This document shows positions 8,230 to 17,586 of a DNA stretch of 64,000 nucleotides, one piece after another (the stretch's first letter is position 1; each line of letters starts with the position of its first letter). A program made the position numbers and the translations under genes. This stretch comes from Streptomyces sp. YIM 121038 (GTDB taxonomy: Bacteria; Actinomycetota; Actinomycetes; Streptomycetales; Streptomycetaceae), in the NCBI RefSeq assembly GCF_006088715.1, contig NZ_CP030771.1, positions 5,847,501-5,911,500 on the forward strand. Direction: 5' to 3'. Below the pieces are notes generated by a model that was given only the letters and a program-made list of their open reading frames with translations, was not told the DNA's origin and searched no databases.

Positions 8230-10692
8230 ATGAGCAGCCTCTTTGACGACAGCTTCCTGGCGGACCTCAAGCCCTCGCAGGGCGCTGAGGAGGAGCCCCC
8301 GCCGCCGCCCGAGGACAGCGCTCCGGAGCCGATTCCGGACGACCTGTTCGACGGGAGGTTCGACGCGCCCGCACCCCGGGACGGGTACTACCGGGACGGC
8401 GCCCCCCGCCCGGCCCTCGACCCGGCGGCGCTCCTCGACGGGCTGAACGAGAACCAGCGCGCGGCCGTCGTGCACGCGGGCTCCCCCCTGCTCATCGTCG
8501 CGGGCGCGGGCTCCGGCAAGACCCGCGTACTGACCCACCGCATCGCGTACCTGCTCGCCGAGCGCGGGGTGCACCCCGGCCAGATCCTCGCGATCACGTT
8601 CACGAACAAGGCAGCGGGCGAGATGAAGGAGCGCGTCGAGCAGCTCGTCGGCCCGCGCGCGGGCGCGATGTGGGTGTCGACGTTCCACAGCGCGTGCGTG
8701 CGCATCCTGCGCCGCGAGTACAAGAAGCTGGGCTTCACGTCCTCGTTCTCGATCTACGACGCCGCGGACTCCAAGCGCCTGATGGCCCTGGTCTGCCGGG
8801 ACCTCGACCTGGACCCGAAGAAGTTCCCGCCGAAGTCCTTCAGCGCCAAGATCTCGAACCTGAAGAACGAGCTGATCGACGAGGAGGACTTCGCCGCCCA
8901 GGCCGCCGACGGCTTCGAGAAGACCCTCGCCCAGGCGTACGCGATGTACCAGTCGCGCCTCCGCGAGGCCAACGCCCTGGACTTCGACGACCTGATCATG
9001 ACGACGGTGCACCTCCTGCGCGCCTTCCCGGACGTCGCCGAGCACTACCGCCGCCGCTTCCGGCACGTCATGGTCGACGAGTACCAGGACACGAACCACG
9101 CGCAGTACGCGCTGGTGCGCGAGCTGGTCGGCCCCGCTCCGGCGGAGGGCGAGGAAGGCGAGGGGCCCGCCGAGCTGTGCGTGGTCGGTGACGCCGACCA
9201 GTCCATCTACGCCTTCCGCGGCGCCACGATCCGCAACATCCTCCAGTTCGAGGAGGACTACGCGGACGCCACCACGATCCTCCTGGAGCAGAACTACCGC
9301 TCCACGCAGACGATCCTCAGCGCCGCCAACGCGGTCATCGAGCGCAACGAGAGCCGCCGCCCCAAGAACCTGTGGACGAACGCGGGCGCGGGCGCCGGCA
9401 TCACCGGCTACGTCGCCGACACCGAGCACGACGAGGCGCAGTTCGTCGCCGACGAGATCGACCGCCTCACGGACGCGGGCGACGCGAAGGCCGGCGACGT
9501 GGCGATCTTCTACCGGACGAACGCGCAGTCGCGTGTCTTCGAAGAGATCTTCATCCGCGTCGGCCTGCCCTACAAGGTCGTCGGCGGCGTCCGCTTCTAC
9601 GAGCGCAAGGAAGTCCGCGACGTCCTGGCCTACCTGCGGGTTCTCGCCAACCCGGAGGACGGCGTACCGATGCGCCGCATTCTGAACGTGCCGAAGCGCG
9701 GCATCGGCGACCGCGCCGAAGCCATGATCGACGCGCTGGCGCAGCGCGAGAAGATCTCCTTCCCGCAGGCCCTGCGCCGCGTGGACGAGGCGTACGGCAT
9801 GGCGGCCCGCTCGGTGAACGCCGTCAAGCGGTTCAACACGCTCATGGAGGAGCTGCGCACCGTCGTGGAGTCGGGCGCGGGCCCGGCGGTCGTCCTGGAG
9901 GCCGTGCTCGAACGGACCGGGTACCTGGCCGAGTTGCAGTCCTCCACGGACCCGCAGGACGAGACGCGCATCGAGAACCTCCAGGAACTGGCCGCCGTGG
10001 CCCTGGAGTTCGAGCAGGAGCGCCAGGAGGGCGAGGCGGGGTCGCTGTCGGACTTCCTGGAGCGGGTGGCGCTCGTCGCCGACTCCGACCAGATCCCGGA
10101 CGAGGAGGACGACGGCTCGGGCGTCATCACGCTGATGACGCTGCACACCGCCAAGGGCCTCGAATTCCCCGTCGTGTTCCTGACGGGCATGGAGGACGGC
10201 GTGTTCCCGCACATGCGCGCCCTCGGCCAGACCAAGGAGCTGGAGGAGGAGCGCCGCCTCGCGTACGTCGGCATCACGCGCGCGCGGGAGCGGCTCTACC
10301 TCACGCGGTCCTCGATGCGCAGCGCCTGGGGCCAGCCGTCGTACAACCCGCCGTCGCGCTTCCTTGAGGAGATCCCGGCGACCCACCTGGAGTGGAAGCG
10401 GACGGGTTCCGTCGGCGCACCCGCCTCGTCGGGGCCCGCCGGGGGAGTGGCGTCCTCACTGTCGTCGTCGCGCTCGCGCGCGGGGGGCGCGCAGGGCTTT
10501 GCCACGCGCCGGGCAGCGGAGAAGCCGGTGGTCTCGCTCGCCGTGGGCGACCGCGTCACGCACGACCAGTTCGGCCTCGGCACGGTGGTCGGCGTGAAGG
10601 GCAGTGGGGCGAACGCCGAGGCGACGGTGGACTTCGGCGGGGAGAAGCCGAAGCGCCTGCTGCTGCGGTACGCGCCGGTCGAGAAGCTCTGA
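8230..10692 (+). CDS. pcrA: ATP-dependent DNA helicase PcrA/UvrD (superfamily 1A)
   Basis: An 820-residue SF1 3'-5' helicase. Motifs include Walker A AGAGSGKT (about residues 91-98), motif Ia ITFTNKAAGEMKERV, motif II VDEYQDTN, motif III GDADQSIYAFRGA, motif IV LEQNYRSTQTIL, motif V TLHTAKGLEFPVVFLTGMEDG and motif VI EEERRLAYVGITRAR. A C-terminal Tudor-like segment (about 775-820, VGDRVTHDQFGLGTVVGV) is typical of PcrA and contacts RNA polymerase. It unwinds DNA in repair and rolling-circle replication and removes stalled transcription complexes. GGGAGG sits four to five bases before the ATG. The upstream damage-type promoter fits a repair role. Confidence 0.97.
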   Translation: MSSLFDDSFLADLKPSQGAEEEPPPPPEDSAPEPIPDDLFDGRFDAPAPRDGYYRDGAPRPALDPAALLDGLNENQRAAVVHAGSPLLIVAGAGSGKTRVLTHRIAYLLAERGVHPGQILAITFTNKAAGEMKERVEQLVGPRAGAMWVSTFHSACVRILRREYKKLGFTSSFSIYDAADSKRLMALVCRDLDLDPKKFPPKSFSAKISNLKNELIDEEDFAAQAADGFEKTLAQAYAMYQSRLREANALDFDDLIMTTVHLLRAFPDVAEHYRRRFRHVMVDEYQDTNHAQYALVRELVGPAPAEGEEGEGPAELCVVGDADQSIYAFRGATIRNILQFEEDYADATTILLEQNYRSTQTILSAANAVIERNESRRPKNLWTNAGAGAGITGYVADTEHDEAQFVADEIDRLTDAGDAKAGDVAIFYRTNAQSRVFEEIFIRVGLPYKVVGGVRFYERKEVRDVLAYLRVLANPEDGVPMRRILNVPKRGIGDRAEAMIDALAQREKISFPQALRRVDEAYGMAARSVNAVKRFNTLMEELRTVVESGAGPAVVLEAVLERTGYLAELQSSTDPQDETRIENLQELAAVALEFEQERQEGEAGSLSDFLERVALVADSDQIPDEEDDGSGVITLMTLHTAKGLEFPVVFLTGMEDGVFPHMRALGQTKELEEERRLAYVGITRARERLYLTRSSMRSAWGQPSYNPPSRFLEEIPATHLEWKRTGSVGAPASSGPAGGVASSLSSSRSRAGGAQGFATRRAAEKPVVSLAVGDRVTHDQFGLGTVVGVKGSGANAEATVDFGGEKPKRLLLRYAPVEKL

Positions 10693-10698
10693 GCGACT

Positions 10699-10732
10699 CC
10701 TCGTGGAGGGGGCCCCGGCCGCCTCCACGAGG
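10699..10732. terminator. bidirectional terminator between pcrA and the M23 gene
   Basis: CCTCGTGGAGG (10699-10709) and CCTCCACGAGG (10722-10732) form an 11-bp perfect stem with a 12-base loop between convergent genes ending at 10692 and 10755. Confidence 0.8.
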
Positions 10733-10754
10733 GGGCGGCGGTGCTCGCGTCCGC

Positions 10755-12317
10755 CTACGTCGGGTCCAGGCCGTGGCTGCGCAGCCACGGCAGGGGGTCT
10801 ATCGCCGAGCCGCCGCCGGGGCGCACCTCGAAGTGCAGATGGGGGCCGGTGGAGTTGCCGGAGTTCCCGGAGAAGGCGATGGTGTCGCCCGCCTTCACGG
10901 GGCCGTTGGAGATCTTGTGCGTGGAGAGGTGGCAGTACCACGTCTCCGTGCCGTCCTTGGCGGTCACGATCGCCATGTTTCCGTAGGCGCTGTTCCACTT
11001 CGTGGAGACGACGCCGTCGGTCGCGGCCATCACGGGCGTGCCGTACGACACCGGGAAGTCGATGCCGGAGTGCTGCGACATCCAGTTGATGCCCGCCTGG
11101 CCGTAGTACGCGCTCAGGCCGTGCTGGGCGACGGGGAGCGCGAACTTCGGGCGCAGCCGCTCCTTGCGCGCGGCCTCGGCGACCGCCTTCCGGTGGGCGG
11201 CGTCCTTGGCGGCCTTGAGGTCAATACGTTCCTGCGTACGGCTCGCGCGGTCGGCGAAGTCGCCCGCGTCGGCCGAGAGGTTGGCCAGCTGCGTGTCGAG
11301 CTTGTTGTTCGCGGCGGACGGCTGCACGGACGCGGTGTCCGGGGCGGAGGCCGCCCGCGTCTCCTTGGTGTCGTCGTCGCCTCCGCTGAGGCCGCTCACC
11401 GACGCGGCGGCCACTCCCGCGACGCCCATCACACAGGCCGACGGCACGGCGACGGTGAGCAGCGCGGAACGCTTGGCGGGGGAGCGGCGCGACCGGGTGC
11501 GGGTGCGCGGGGCGGCGGCGCGCGCGGAGCGGGGGCGCTCGGCGGGGGCGTGCTCGCCGGGGTTCGCATCCGCTTCGATGTCGCCGAGTGCGTCTCCGGG
11601 CGTGTCGTCGGCCGTGAACTCGTGCTCGCCGGTGGCCGGTTGGCCGTACGCGCCGGACAGGGTGTCGCCGTTCTCGTAGGCGTCGCCCGCGTCGGGGGCT
11701 GCCGCGGCGGTCGCGTCCGCGGTCTCGGTGCCGTACGTCTCGGGCGTCGCGCCGTACGGCTCGTGGCCGCCGTCCGCGTTCCAGGCGGTGGCGTCGTACG
11801 CGCCGGTGTCGAAGACCTGGGTGGCCCACTGGCCGGTCTGCTGGGCGTCGGCCCAGGGACCGGCGTCCCAGGTGGCGGTGGCGTCGGGGCCCGGCTGTGA
11901 CGGGATGTCCGCGAGCTGCTGGTACCCGCCGGTGTCCCACATGCCGGTGGTGTCGTGGCTGCCCGTGTCGTACGGGGAGAGGCCCTGCGGGGCGCTGAAC
12001 CCGTCGTGGCCCAGGGGCTGCTGGCCCGTGGTGGCCCACTGGCCGGTGTCGTAGGCCTGGCCGGGGAGCTCGCCGAAGAGCGGGTCGGAGGGGAAACCTC
12101 CGCCGACCGCGAATCCGGAGCCGGAAGTGTCGAAGACGCCCGTGCCGTCATAGCCACCCGGGGCGTTGAACCCGGTGGCGGCGAAGGTGCCGGTGGCGTA
12201 GCCGTCGTACCCGTAGCCGACGTGCTGCGCGCTCTGGTCGTAGGAACCGTAGGGAGCGTAGTCGGCGTCGGGTGCCGGGGCCGGAGCGGGGGTCTCCGGC
12301 GGGTGACGGTCGTTCAC
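10755..12317 (-). CDS. M23-family peptidoglycan metalloendopeptidase, membrane-anchored
   Basis: About 520 residues. The first 250 or so are a Tyr/Gly/Gln/Asp-rich, low-complexity cytoplasmic region. A basic stretch (RTRTRSRRSPAKRS) and one membrane helix (about 285-310) follow, then a short coiled coil and a C-terminal M23/LytM domain. Zinc ligands are visible in HSGIDFPVSYG (H and D) and HLHFEVRPGG, with a further His in WYCHLSTH. M23 enzymes cleave peptidoglycan cross-bridges. The GTG start at 12317 follows GAGAAG; a TTG one codon earlier is possible. A disordered cytoplasmic tail this long is unusual and may bind a cytoplasmic partner. Confidence 0.88.
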   Translation of the reverse strand: MNDRHPPETPAPAPAPDADYAPYGSYDQSAQHVGYGYDGYATGTFAATGFNAPGGYDGTGVFDTSGSGFAVGGGFPSDPLFGELPGQAYDTGQWATTGQQPLGHDGFSAPQGLSPYDTGSHDTTGMWDTGGYQQLADIPSQPGPDATATWDAGPWADAQQTGQWATQVFDTGAYDATAWNADGGHEPYGATPETYGTETADATAAAAPDAGDAYENGDTLSGAYGQPATGEHEFTADDTPGDALGDIEADANPGEHAPAERPRSARAAAPRTRTRSRRSPAKRSALLTVAVPSACVMGVAGVAAASVSGLSGGDDDTKETRAASAPDTASVQPSAANNKLDTQLANLSADAGDFADRASRTQERIDLKAAKDAAHRKAVAEAARKERLRPKFALPVAQHGLSAYYGQAGINWMSQHSGIDFPVSYGTPVMAATDGVVSTKWNSAYGNMAIVTAKDGTETWYCHLSTHKISNGPVKAGDTIAFSGNSGNSTGPHLHFEVRPGGGSAIDPLPWLRSHGLDPT

Positions 12318-12367
12318 CAACTTCTCTTTCGCCTCGACAGCATGGGGGCTGGCAGCGCAGTGCCGCG

Positions 12368-12397
12368 ACTGTACCCGGCGGTATGCGGGCGCGACAA
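12368..12397 (-). promoter_or_regulatory. candidate promoter of the M23 gene
   Basis: On the minus strand TTGTCG (12392-12397), 18 bases, then TACAGT (12368-12373) resembles a housekeeping -35/-10 pair. It lies about 50 bases upstream of the start codon. Proposed by pattern only. Confidence 0.45.
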
Positions 12398-12539
12398 TCT
12401 TCGGCAGGTTCCGCGCTCGCAGGAAACGGGCATTCGGCCGCCTTTCGGCGGACTGTGGGCACAGGCTTGGCCTTGCGTTCGAGGAGTGTTCGAGGTCATT
12501 CGAGGTCAGGGGCCTTCGCGGCGTGCGGCTCTGCGACCG

Positions 12540-13391
12540 TCACGCCGTCAGGCCGTCGGTCGACGCCGGGGTGTCGGCGGCCGGGTCAGCGAGGTCGAGG
12601 ACCTGCCGGATCGCCGAGGCGACGGCGGGGTGCACCGGCAGGGCGAGGTGCCCGATGCCGGAGACGCGGACGTTCTGCGCGCTCAGGTCGGGGTGGTCGA
12701 CGCAGGCCGTCTCGACCGGGTCCATCACCTGGTCCAGCTCGCTCCAGAAGCTCACGAACTGCGTGCGGCAGCCCGGCGCGGGCTCCCGCAGCTCCTCGAT
12801 GACGTCCGAGCCCGGCCGCATCTGCCGGACGATCGGGTGCGCGTCCGCGAGCGGCACGACGCGGGTGCCCGTGTGCGGGGTGCCGAGGGTGACCAGCGTG
12901 CGGACGCGGGCGTCGCCGCCGAGCCGCTGCGCGTAGTAGCGGGCGATGAGGCCGCCGAGGCTGTGGCCGACGATGTCCACGCGCTCGTGTCCCGTGCGCT
13001 CGCAGATCTCCTCCACGTGGCGGCCGAGCAGCTCGGCGGCCTTGCGGATGTCGCAGGTCAGCGGCGAGTAGTTGAGGGATTCGAGGTGCTGCCTGCCGTG
13101 CTGGGCGAGGTTGCGGCGCAGCAGGACGAAGACGGAGCGGTTGTCGATGAAGCCGTGCAGGAGCAGGACCGGGGGTTTGTCGCGGGCCGGCAGCCGCGGG
13201 GCGTCGGGCGGCGGTGGCTGCGGCGCCGGGCGCCGCTCCTGGACGATGCCCGAGGGGTACAGCAGCAGGTGCCCGGCGAGGATCGCGAGCTCCAGGGCCG
13301 TCGCCTTCAGCAGGGCGAAGGGGAGTCCGGCCAGGCGCGCGGGCAGCAGCGCGGCGCAGAGGCGAAAGGGCTGGATCCTGGTGACCGTCAT
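12540..13391 (-). CDS. lipase/esterase-like alpha/beta hydrolase
   Basis: A 283-residue alpha/beta hydrolase. The oxyanion-hole strand PPVLLLHGFIDNRS (about residues 75-88), the nucleophile elbow VGHSLGGLIARYYAQRLG (GHSLG, Ser near 143), an Asp region (about 215-235) and a late His (GIGHLALPVHP) outline the Ser-Asp-His triad. This is the Streptomyces triacylglycerol lipase/PGAP1-like group. The N-terminal 45 residues contain a hydrophobic helix that could anchor it to the membrane; no cleavage site is clear. ATG at 13391 with GGGAGG upstream is convincing. Substrate unknown. Confidence 0.85.
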   Translation of the reverse strand: MTVTRIQPFRLCAALLPARLAGLPFALLKATALELAILAGHLLLYPSGIVQERRPAPQPPPPDAPRLPARDKPPVLLLHGFIDNRSVFVLLRRNLAQHGRQHLESLNYSPLTCDIRKAAELLGRHVEEICERTGHERVDIVGHSLGGLIARYYAQRLGGDARVRTLVTLGTPHTGTRVVPLADAHPIVRQMRPGSDVIEELREPAPGCRTQFVSFWSELDQVMDPVETACVDHPDLSAQNVRVSGIGHLALPVHPAVASAIRQVLDLADPAADTPASTDGLTA

Positions 13392-13781
13392 GTCGACCTC
13401 CCGGTCGGCACATGGGCAGACACCCTTGTCCCCCGTGTGCCTCTCATAGGAAGCCGTGACCGAGGCATGACGAACCACGATGCGTCGCACCACGGACGAA
13501 GCTCCGCCGCCCCCGTGCCGTGCGGCTGACGGCACGGGGGCGCGGCGGCGGCCTCGCGGCGGCTCCCCTCGCGCGGCCCCCGGCTCTCGCCCCGTGAAAC
13601 GGGGGCGGCGCGCAGCGAACGTGTCCCACCGTGTGATTTCCCCCTCCCTCTCCACCACGAAACTGCGTGCTGCGGGATGCTGGAGATAACGTTCGTTCAC
13701 CTACCCGGCCGGTGCGGCGCGGGGTATCCGTGCTGGGACAGCGGTATTTCCGTACATGGACGTCGGTACATGGAGGCAGTG
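13392..13781. other. 390-base divergent intergenic region
   Basis: No convincing gene. A 12-bp perfect stem (13510-13521 with 13529-13540, loop of seven) containing CCCCGTGCCGT lies within it. It reads like a terminator although no upstream gene ends there, so it may mark a small untranslated RNA or an attenuator. Promoters for the lipase and icmB should lie on either side. Confidence 0.3.
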
Positions 13782-14198
13782 ATGGGTGTGGGAGCCGGTC
13801 CGATCCGCGTGGTGGTCGCCAAGCCGGGCCTCGACGGCCACGATCGCGGGGCCAAGGTGATCGCGCGGGCGCTGCGCGACGCCGGCATGGAGGTCATCTA
13901 CACCGGCCTGCACCAGACGCCCGAGCAGGTCGTCGACACGGCCATCCAGGAGGACGCCGACGCGATCGGCCTGTCCATCCTGTCCGGGGCGCACATGACG
14001 CTGTTCGCCCGCGTCATCGAGCTCCTGAAGGAGCGCGACGCGGCGGACATCCAGGTCTTCGGCGGCGGCATCATCCCTGAGGAGGACATCCCGCCGCTCA
14101 AGGAGATGGGCGTCGCGGAGATCTTCACGCCCGGGGCGACGACCACGGCGATCGTGGAGTGGGTCCGGGCGAACGTACGGCAGCCCACCGAGGCGTAG
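13782..14198 (+). CDS. icmB: isobutyryl-CoA mutase small (cobalamin-binding) subunit
   Basis: A 138-residue stand-alone B12-binding domain. It has the base-off signature DGHDRG (DxHxxG, His about residue 19), the SILSGAH loop, and the GGG segment ([11 protein letters not shown]) that packs on the nucleotide tail. The size and sequence match IcmB, which joins a separate large subunit IcmA to interconvert isobutyryl-CoA and n-butyryl-CoA, feeding polyketide and valine pathways in Streptomyces. No large subunit lies nearby. The ATG at 13782 has GGAGG five bases upstream; a start four codons earlier is less likely. Alternative: a small subunit of another acyl-CoA mutase. Confidence 0.85.
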   Translation: MGVGAGPIRVVVAKPGLDGHDRGAKVIARALRDAGMEVIYTGLHQTPEQVVDTAIQEDADAIGLSILSGAHMTLFARVIELLKERDAADIQVFGGGIIPEEDIPPLKEMGVAEIFTPGATTTAIVEWVRANVRQPTEA

Positions 14199-14281
14199 AC
14201 CGGGGCGCGGCGCTCCGCGGGGCCGGGCCCTGAGGGCTTCTCCGGGCCGGGCGCCTTCCCCGGGCCGGGTGGTGACGTGCT

Positions 14282-16018
14282 TCAAGGGGTGAGCTCCTCC
14301 CGCATCTCCGCGCGCAGGCGCAGGGTGGTGACCAGGCGCTGGAAGGCCTCCGACCAGTAGCCTCCGGCGCCGGGCGCGGCGTCCTCGCGCTCGTCCGGCA
14401 CGGCGGTGAGGGCGTCGAGCCGCACGGCCTCGGCCGGGTCGAGGCAGCGCTCCGCCAGGCCCATGACGCCGCTGAAGCTCCAGGGGTAACTGCCCGCGTC
14501 GCGCGCGATGTTCAGCGCGTCCACCACCGCGCGGCCGAGGTCGGGTGCCCAGGGCACGGCGCACCCGCCGAGCAGCTGGAAGGCCTCGGACAGGCCGTGC
14601 GCGTCGATGAAGCCCGCCACCCACGCGGCCCGCTCGGGCGCGGGCAGGGCGGCCAGGAGCTTGGCGCGCTCCGCCAGGGACACCGCGCCCGGGCCCGCCG
14701 CGTCGGGCGCCGACGGGGCGCCGAGCAGCGCCCGTGACCAGGTCGCGTCGTGCTGGCGGACGGCGGCGCGGCACCACGCGGCGTGCAGCTCGCCGCGCCA
14801 GTCGTCCGCGACGGGGAGCGCCACGATGTCGGCCGGGGCGCGGCCGCCGAGTCTGTGCCGCCAGGTCGCGAGGGGTGCGGCCTCCACCAGCTGGCCGAGC
14901 CACCAGGAGCGCTCGCCCCGGCCCGCGGGCGGCTTGGGGGCGACGCCGTCGCGCTCCATGCCCGCGTCGCACTCGTGCGGGGCCTCCACGGTGAGCGTCG
15001 GGGTGCTCGCGGTGCGGTCGAGCGCCACGCAGGAGGAGGCGCGGTCGGCCATGCGGGCGGCGAGCGCCGAGGCCGGCAGGGCGGACAGGAGCTCGGCGGC
15101 CGTGGCGCGGACGTTGCGGCTGCGGTCGCCGAGGGCCTGCTCCAGGAACGGCTCGTCGGCCGGGCCCAGGCCCGTGCGCAGCGAGTCGAGGAACATCAGC
15201 CGGTCCTCGGCCCGCTCCGTCGCCCAGGTGTCGGCCAGGAGCTCGCGCGCGGCGGCGGGGTCGTGGTCCCGGAGGGCGGTGAGGAGCGCGACGCGCTCCG
15301 CGAACAGGCCCTCCTGCCAGCGGCGTTCGACCTCTGCCCGGCCTTGTGCGCCGGTGGCCGCGGCGCGGTGCGGGGCGGCGCGCAGCGCGAACTTCCAGTC
15401 CGGGTTGAGCCCCGCGAGCCACCGGGCGCGCGGGCCCGCGAAGGCCAGGGCCTGGGGGCGCAGGTCGGTGCGGCCGCGGGCCGCGGTCAACAGGGCGGGC
15501 AGCAGCTCCGAAGGGGCCGCGAAGCCCCGGTCGATGGCCAGGGCCAGCCACTGGGGCAGCAGTTCCATCAGGTCGGGCGCGGTGCCCCGGCGGCCGCCGC
15601 CCGCCGTCGGATGGTCGGCGAGCAGGCTCGCGAGGCGGCGCCGGGCCGCGGGCGGCACGACGGGCCGGGGGTCCTCGGGAGCGGGCTCGGGGCGCGCGGC
15701 GGCGGGCGCGGGGCGCAGGCCCGCTCTGCGGTGCACCGTCTGGACGGCCGCCGCGTCCAGGAGGGCGATGGGGGCCTCCTTGCCGGGCGCGTCCAGGGGC
15801 GGTGTGCGCCGGTCCGTGCCCAGGAGCGCCGTCGTGACGAGCTCCTCCCAAGGGGTGCGGGTGAAGGCCGCCGCGCGGGCGGGGAGCGGGTCGGCCGGTG
15901 TCTGCGGGCGAGAGCCGGGCCGGGCCTCCGCCGCGGGGGCGGGGGCGGGGGGCCGCGGGGCGGTCGGCTCCGTGCGGGGCGTACGCGTCGTCCGCGCGCG
16001 CGTGGCGGGTGTCGTCAT
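14282..16018 (-). CDS. DUF5691 family protein of the MoxR/VWA system
   Basis: A 578-residue soluble protein. The first 55 residues are Pro/Ala/Thr-rich; the rest is mainly helical with HEAT-like segments (about residues 260-330: ALLTALRDHDPAAARELLAD and EQALGDRSRNVRATAAELLS). Near the N-terminus is the conserved WEELVTTALLGTDRR. It matches DUF5691, a family of unknown function found with SWIM proteins and MoxR/VWA pairs. The start at 16018 follows GGAGAGGGAG. The gene lies 38 bases after the SWIM gene on the same strand and is probably co-transcribed. The helical repeats suggest a scaffold or substrate adaptor (inference). Confidence 0.75.
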   Translation of the reverse strand: MTTPATRARTTRTPRTEPTAPRPPAPAPAAEARPGSRPQTPADPLPARAAAFTRTPWEELVTTALLGTDRRTPPLDAPGKEAPIALLDAAAVQTVHRRAGLRPAPAAARPEPAPEDPRPVVPPAARRRLASLLADHPTAGGGRRGTAPDLMELLPQWLALAIDRGFAAPSELLPALLTAARGRTDLRPQALAFAGPRARWLAGLNPDWKFALRAAPHRAAATGAQGRAEVERRWQEGLFAERVALLTALRDHDPAAARELLADTWATERAEDRLMFLDSLRTGLGPADEPFLEQALGDRSRNVRATAAELLSALPASALAARMADRASSCVALDRTASTPTLTVEAPHECDAGMERDGVAPKPPAGRGERSWWLGQLVEAAPLATWRHRLGGRAPADIVALPVADDWRGELHAAWCRAAVRQHDATWSRALLGAPSAPDAAGPGAVSLAERAKLLAALPAPERAAWVAGFIDAHGLSEAFQLLGGCAVPWAPDLGRAVVDALNIARDAGSYPWSFSGVMGLAERCLDPAEAVRLDALTAVPDEREDAAPGAGGYWSEAFQRLVTTLRLRAEMREELTP

Positions 16019-16035
16019 CTTCGCTCCCTCTCCTG

Positions 16036-16077
16036 TCACAGCCGTACGGTCTCCGTTCACAGCCGTACGGTCTCCGT
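16036..16077. repeat. 21-bp tandem duplication at the SWIM gene 3' end
   Basis: Bases 16036-16056 and 16057-16077 are identical and contain CACAGCCGTACGGTCTCC. On the minus strand the SWIM gene's last codons and stop (16057-16059) lie in one copy and the second copy follows directly. This is the same kind of event as at 6364-6406. Confidence 0.85.
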
Positions 16078-17484
16078 CGTGCCGTCCGCCCAGGCCGCCA
16101 GCGGGGTGAAGCCCTGGTGGCCGCACTCGCCGAAGACGGTCAGCGGGGCGCCTCCGGAGAGGGCGACCAGGCGCCAGAGGCCGGAGCGGGACGCGGCGGA
16201 CGGGGAGATGGGCAGGGCCGAGTCGCCGTCCGCGTCCGCCAGTTGCCATCCAGCTCCGGAGCCGGAGCCGGAGCCTGGGCTGGAGGTGGAGGCGCGGGCC
16301 GGAACCGGTATCACCCGGGCCAGGGTCGTCGGCCACGCGTCCACCCACGGGTCGTCGCGCAGCGCCTCGCCGTAGCGGGCCGTCGCCGCCGCCGGGGGCA
16401 GGCCCGGCGGGCGGCCCGCGGCGGGGGCCGGGGCGGTGAACTGCTCGCCCAGGTCGGCGCGGAGCCCGGGTGCCGCCGGATCGGCGGCGTACGGAACCAG
16501 CTCGGCGTCCAGGGCCAGGCCGACCGGCAGGCTGAGGGCGGGGGCGCGGCCCGCCGCCCCGTACGACAGGAGCAGGGCCGTGCGCCCGGACCGCTCGCCG
16601 TACACCCACACGCGGCGCGTGGTGAGCTTGCTGTCCGCTGTGTCGTACTGCGCGAGGACCTGCCACACGTCCCGGACCGGCGCGCCCCGGGCCGGTGCGG
16701 GCAGGCCGACGCGGGAGCGGACCGTGGCCGCCAGCGGGGCGGACAGCCGGTCGCGGTGCAGCCAGCCCGAGGCGAGCAGGTGCAGCAGGGCGCACTCCTC
16801 CAGGAGCCGGGCGGGCCAGCCGGACCCGGAGGAGGGTATGGCGCCCAACTCCCGCACCCGCGCGGCCAGTCCCGGGGCCTGGGCGTCGACCATGCGGGCG
16901 GCCGTCTCCTCCCACAGGCCGTACCCCGCCCGCTCGGCCGTGGCCAGGCCGCCGCGCAGCAGGTCGGCCAGACGGCGCTCCAGCTCCGTCGCGCCCGCCG
17001 TGACGCGCTCGGCCCGGCGCTCCGCCCGCTTGCGCGCCGCCTCCGGGTCGGCGGCCGTCCGCTCCTGCGCCGCGCCCGGACTCCGCCTCGTCTCCGCTCT
17101 CGCGCGCCGCGAGTCCAGCCACTCCCGCGCCCAGTCCGGCGGAGGGGCGCCCTCCGGCACCGCGTCCGCCGGGCTTTCAGGGCCCGCCGCGCCGCCCGGT
17201 CCCGCCCAGAGCAGCAGCAGGCCGAGCGCGTGCTTGCAGGGGAACTTGCGGCTCGGGCAGCTGCACTTGTACGCGGGGCCCGCCGCGTCCGCCACGTCGA
17301 TCACCGTCTGGTACGGCTTGCTGCCGCTGCCCTTGCACAGTCCCCACACCGCCCCCTCGCCCGAACTGCCCGTCTGCGACCACGGCCCGGCGCCGCCGAG
17401 CCTGCTTCCCGCCTTGCGTGACGATGCGTCAGGTGCCAGTGCCAGCACCTGGTCCGCCGTCCAGCGCACCCCCTGCTGAGTCAT
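16057..17484 (-). CDS. SWIM zinc-finger protein of the MoxR/VWA system
   Basis: A 475-residue protein with an N-terminal SWIM zinc finger at about residues 55-80: CSCPSRKFPCKH, i.e. CxCx6CxH, followed by a hydrophobic ALGLLLL helix. SWIM domains bind DNA or protein. The remainder is Ala/Arg-rich and largely helical with no enzyme motif. The ATG at 17484 lies only seven bases from a perfect TACCGT -10 of a damage-type promoter, so the message is probably leaderless. It heads the minus-strand arm of the divergent cluster (SWIM then DUF5691), opposite MoxR-DUF5682-VWA. Confidence 0.82.
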   Translation of the reverse strand: MTQQGVRWTADQVLALAPDASSRKAGSRLGGAGPWSQTGSSGEGAVWGLCKGSGSKPYQTVIDVADAAGPAYKCSCPSRKFPCKHALGLLLLWAGPGGAAGPESPADAVPEGAPPPDWAREWLDSRRARAETRRSPGAAQERTAADPEAARKRAERRAERVTAGATELERRLADLLRGGLATAERAGYGLWEETAARMVDAQAPGLAARVRELGAIPSSGSGWPARLLEECALLHLLASGWLHRDRLSAPLAATVRSRVGLPAPARGAPVRDVWQVLAQYDTADSKLTTRRVWVYGERSGRTALLLSYGAAGRAPALSLPVGLALDAELVPYAADPAAPGLRADLGEQFTAPAPAAGRPPGLPPAAATARYGEALRDDPWVDAWPTTLARVIPVPARASTSSPGSGSGSGAGWQLADADGDSALPISPSAASRSGLWRLVALSGGAPLTVFGECGHQGFTPLAAWADGTTETVRL

Positions 17485-17491
17485 GTCGTCG

Positions 17492-17514
17492 ACGGTAGGT
17501 CCCGCCACTGACAA
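17492..17514 (-). promoter_or_regulatory. PafBC-type damage promoter of the SWIM gene
   Basis: On the minus strand TTGTCAGTG (17506-17514), N8, TACCGT (17492-17497) is an exact match to TTGTCRGTG-N8-TAnnnT. The start codon follows after seven bases. It forms the left arm of a 14-bp perfect inverted repeat (17503-17516 with 17562-17575). Confidence 0.75.
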
Positions 17515-17563
17515 TCAGCCGCTATGGCTGCGTCCGAGCAGGTCAGAGGCGTGCAGGGGCCGA

Positions 17564-17586
17564 TTGTCAGTGGCGTGGTGCACCGT
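17564..17586 (+). promoter_or_regulatory. PafBC-type promoter element of the MoxR operon
   Basis: TTGTCAGTG (17564-17572), N8, CACCGT (17581-17586). The -10 has C for T at its first base, so it is weaker than the divergent copy. The MoxR start is 100 bases further on, leaving a leader with no other recognised feature. Confidence 0.6.

Noticed and set aside
14282..17122. 946-codon frame extending the DUF5691 gene
   Set aside because: The upstream half is antisense-frame shadow of the SWIM gene; the ATG at 16018 has a good ribosome site.
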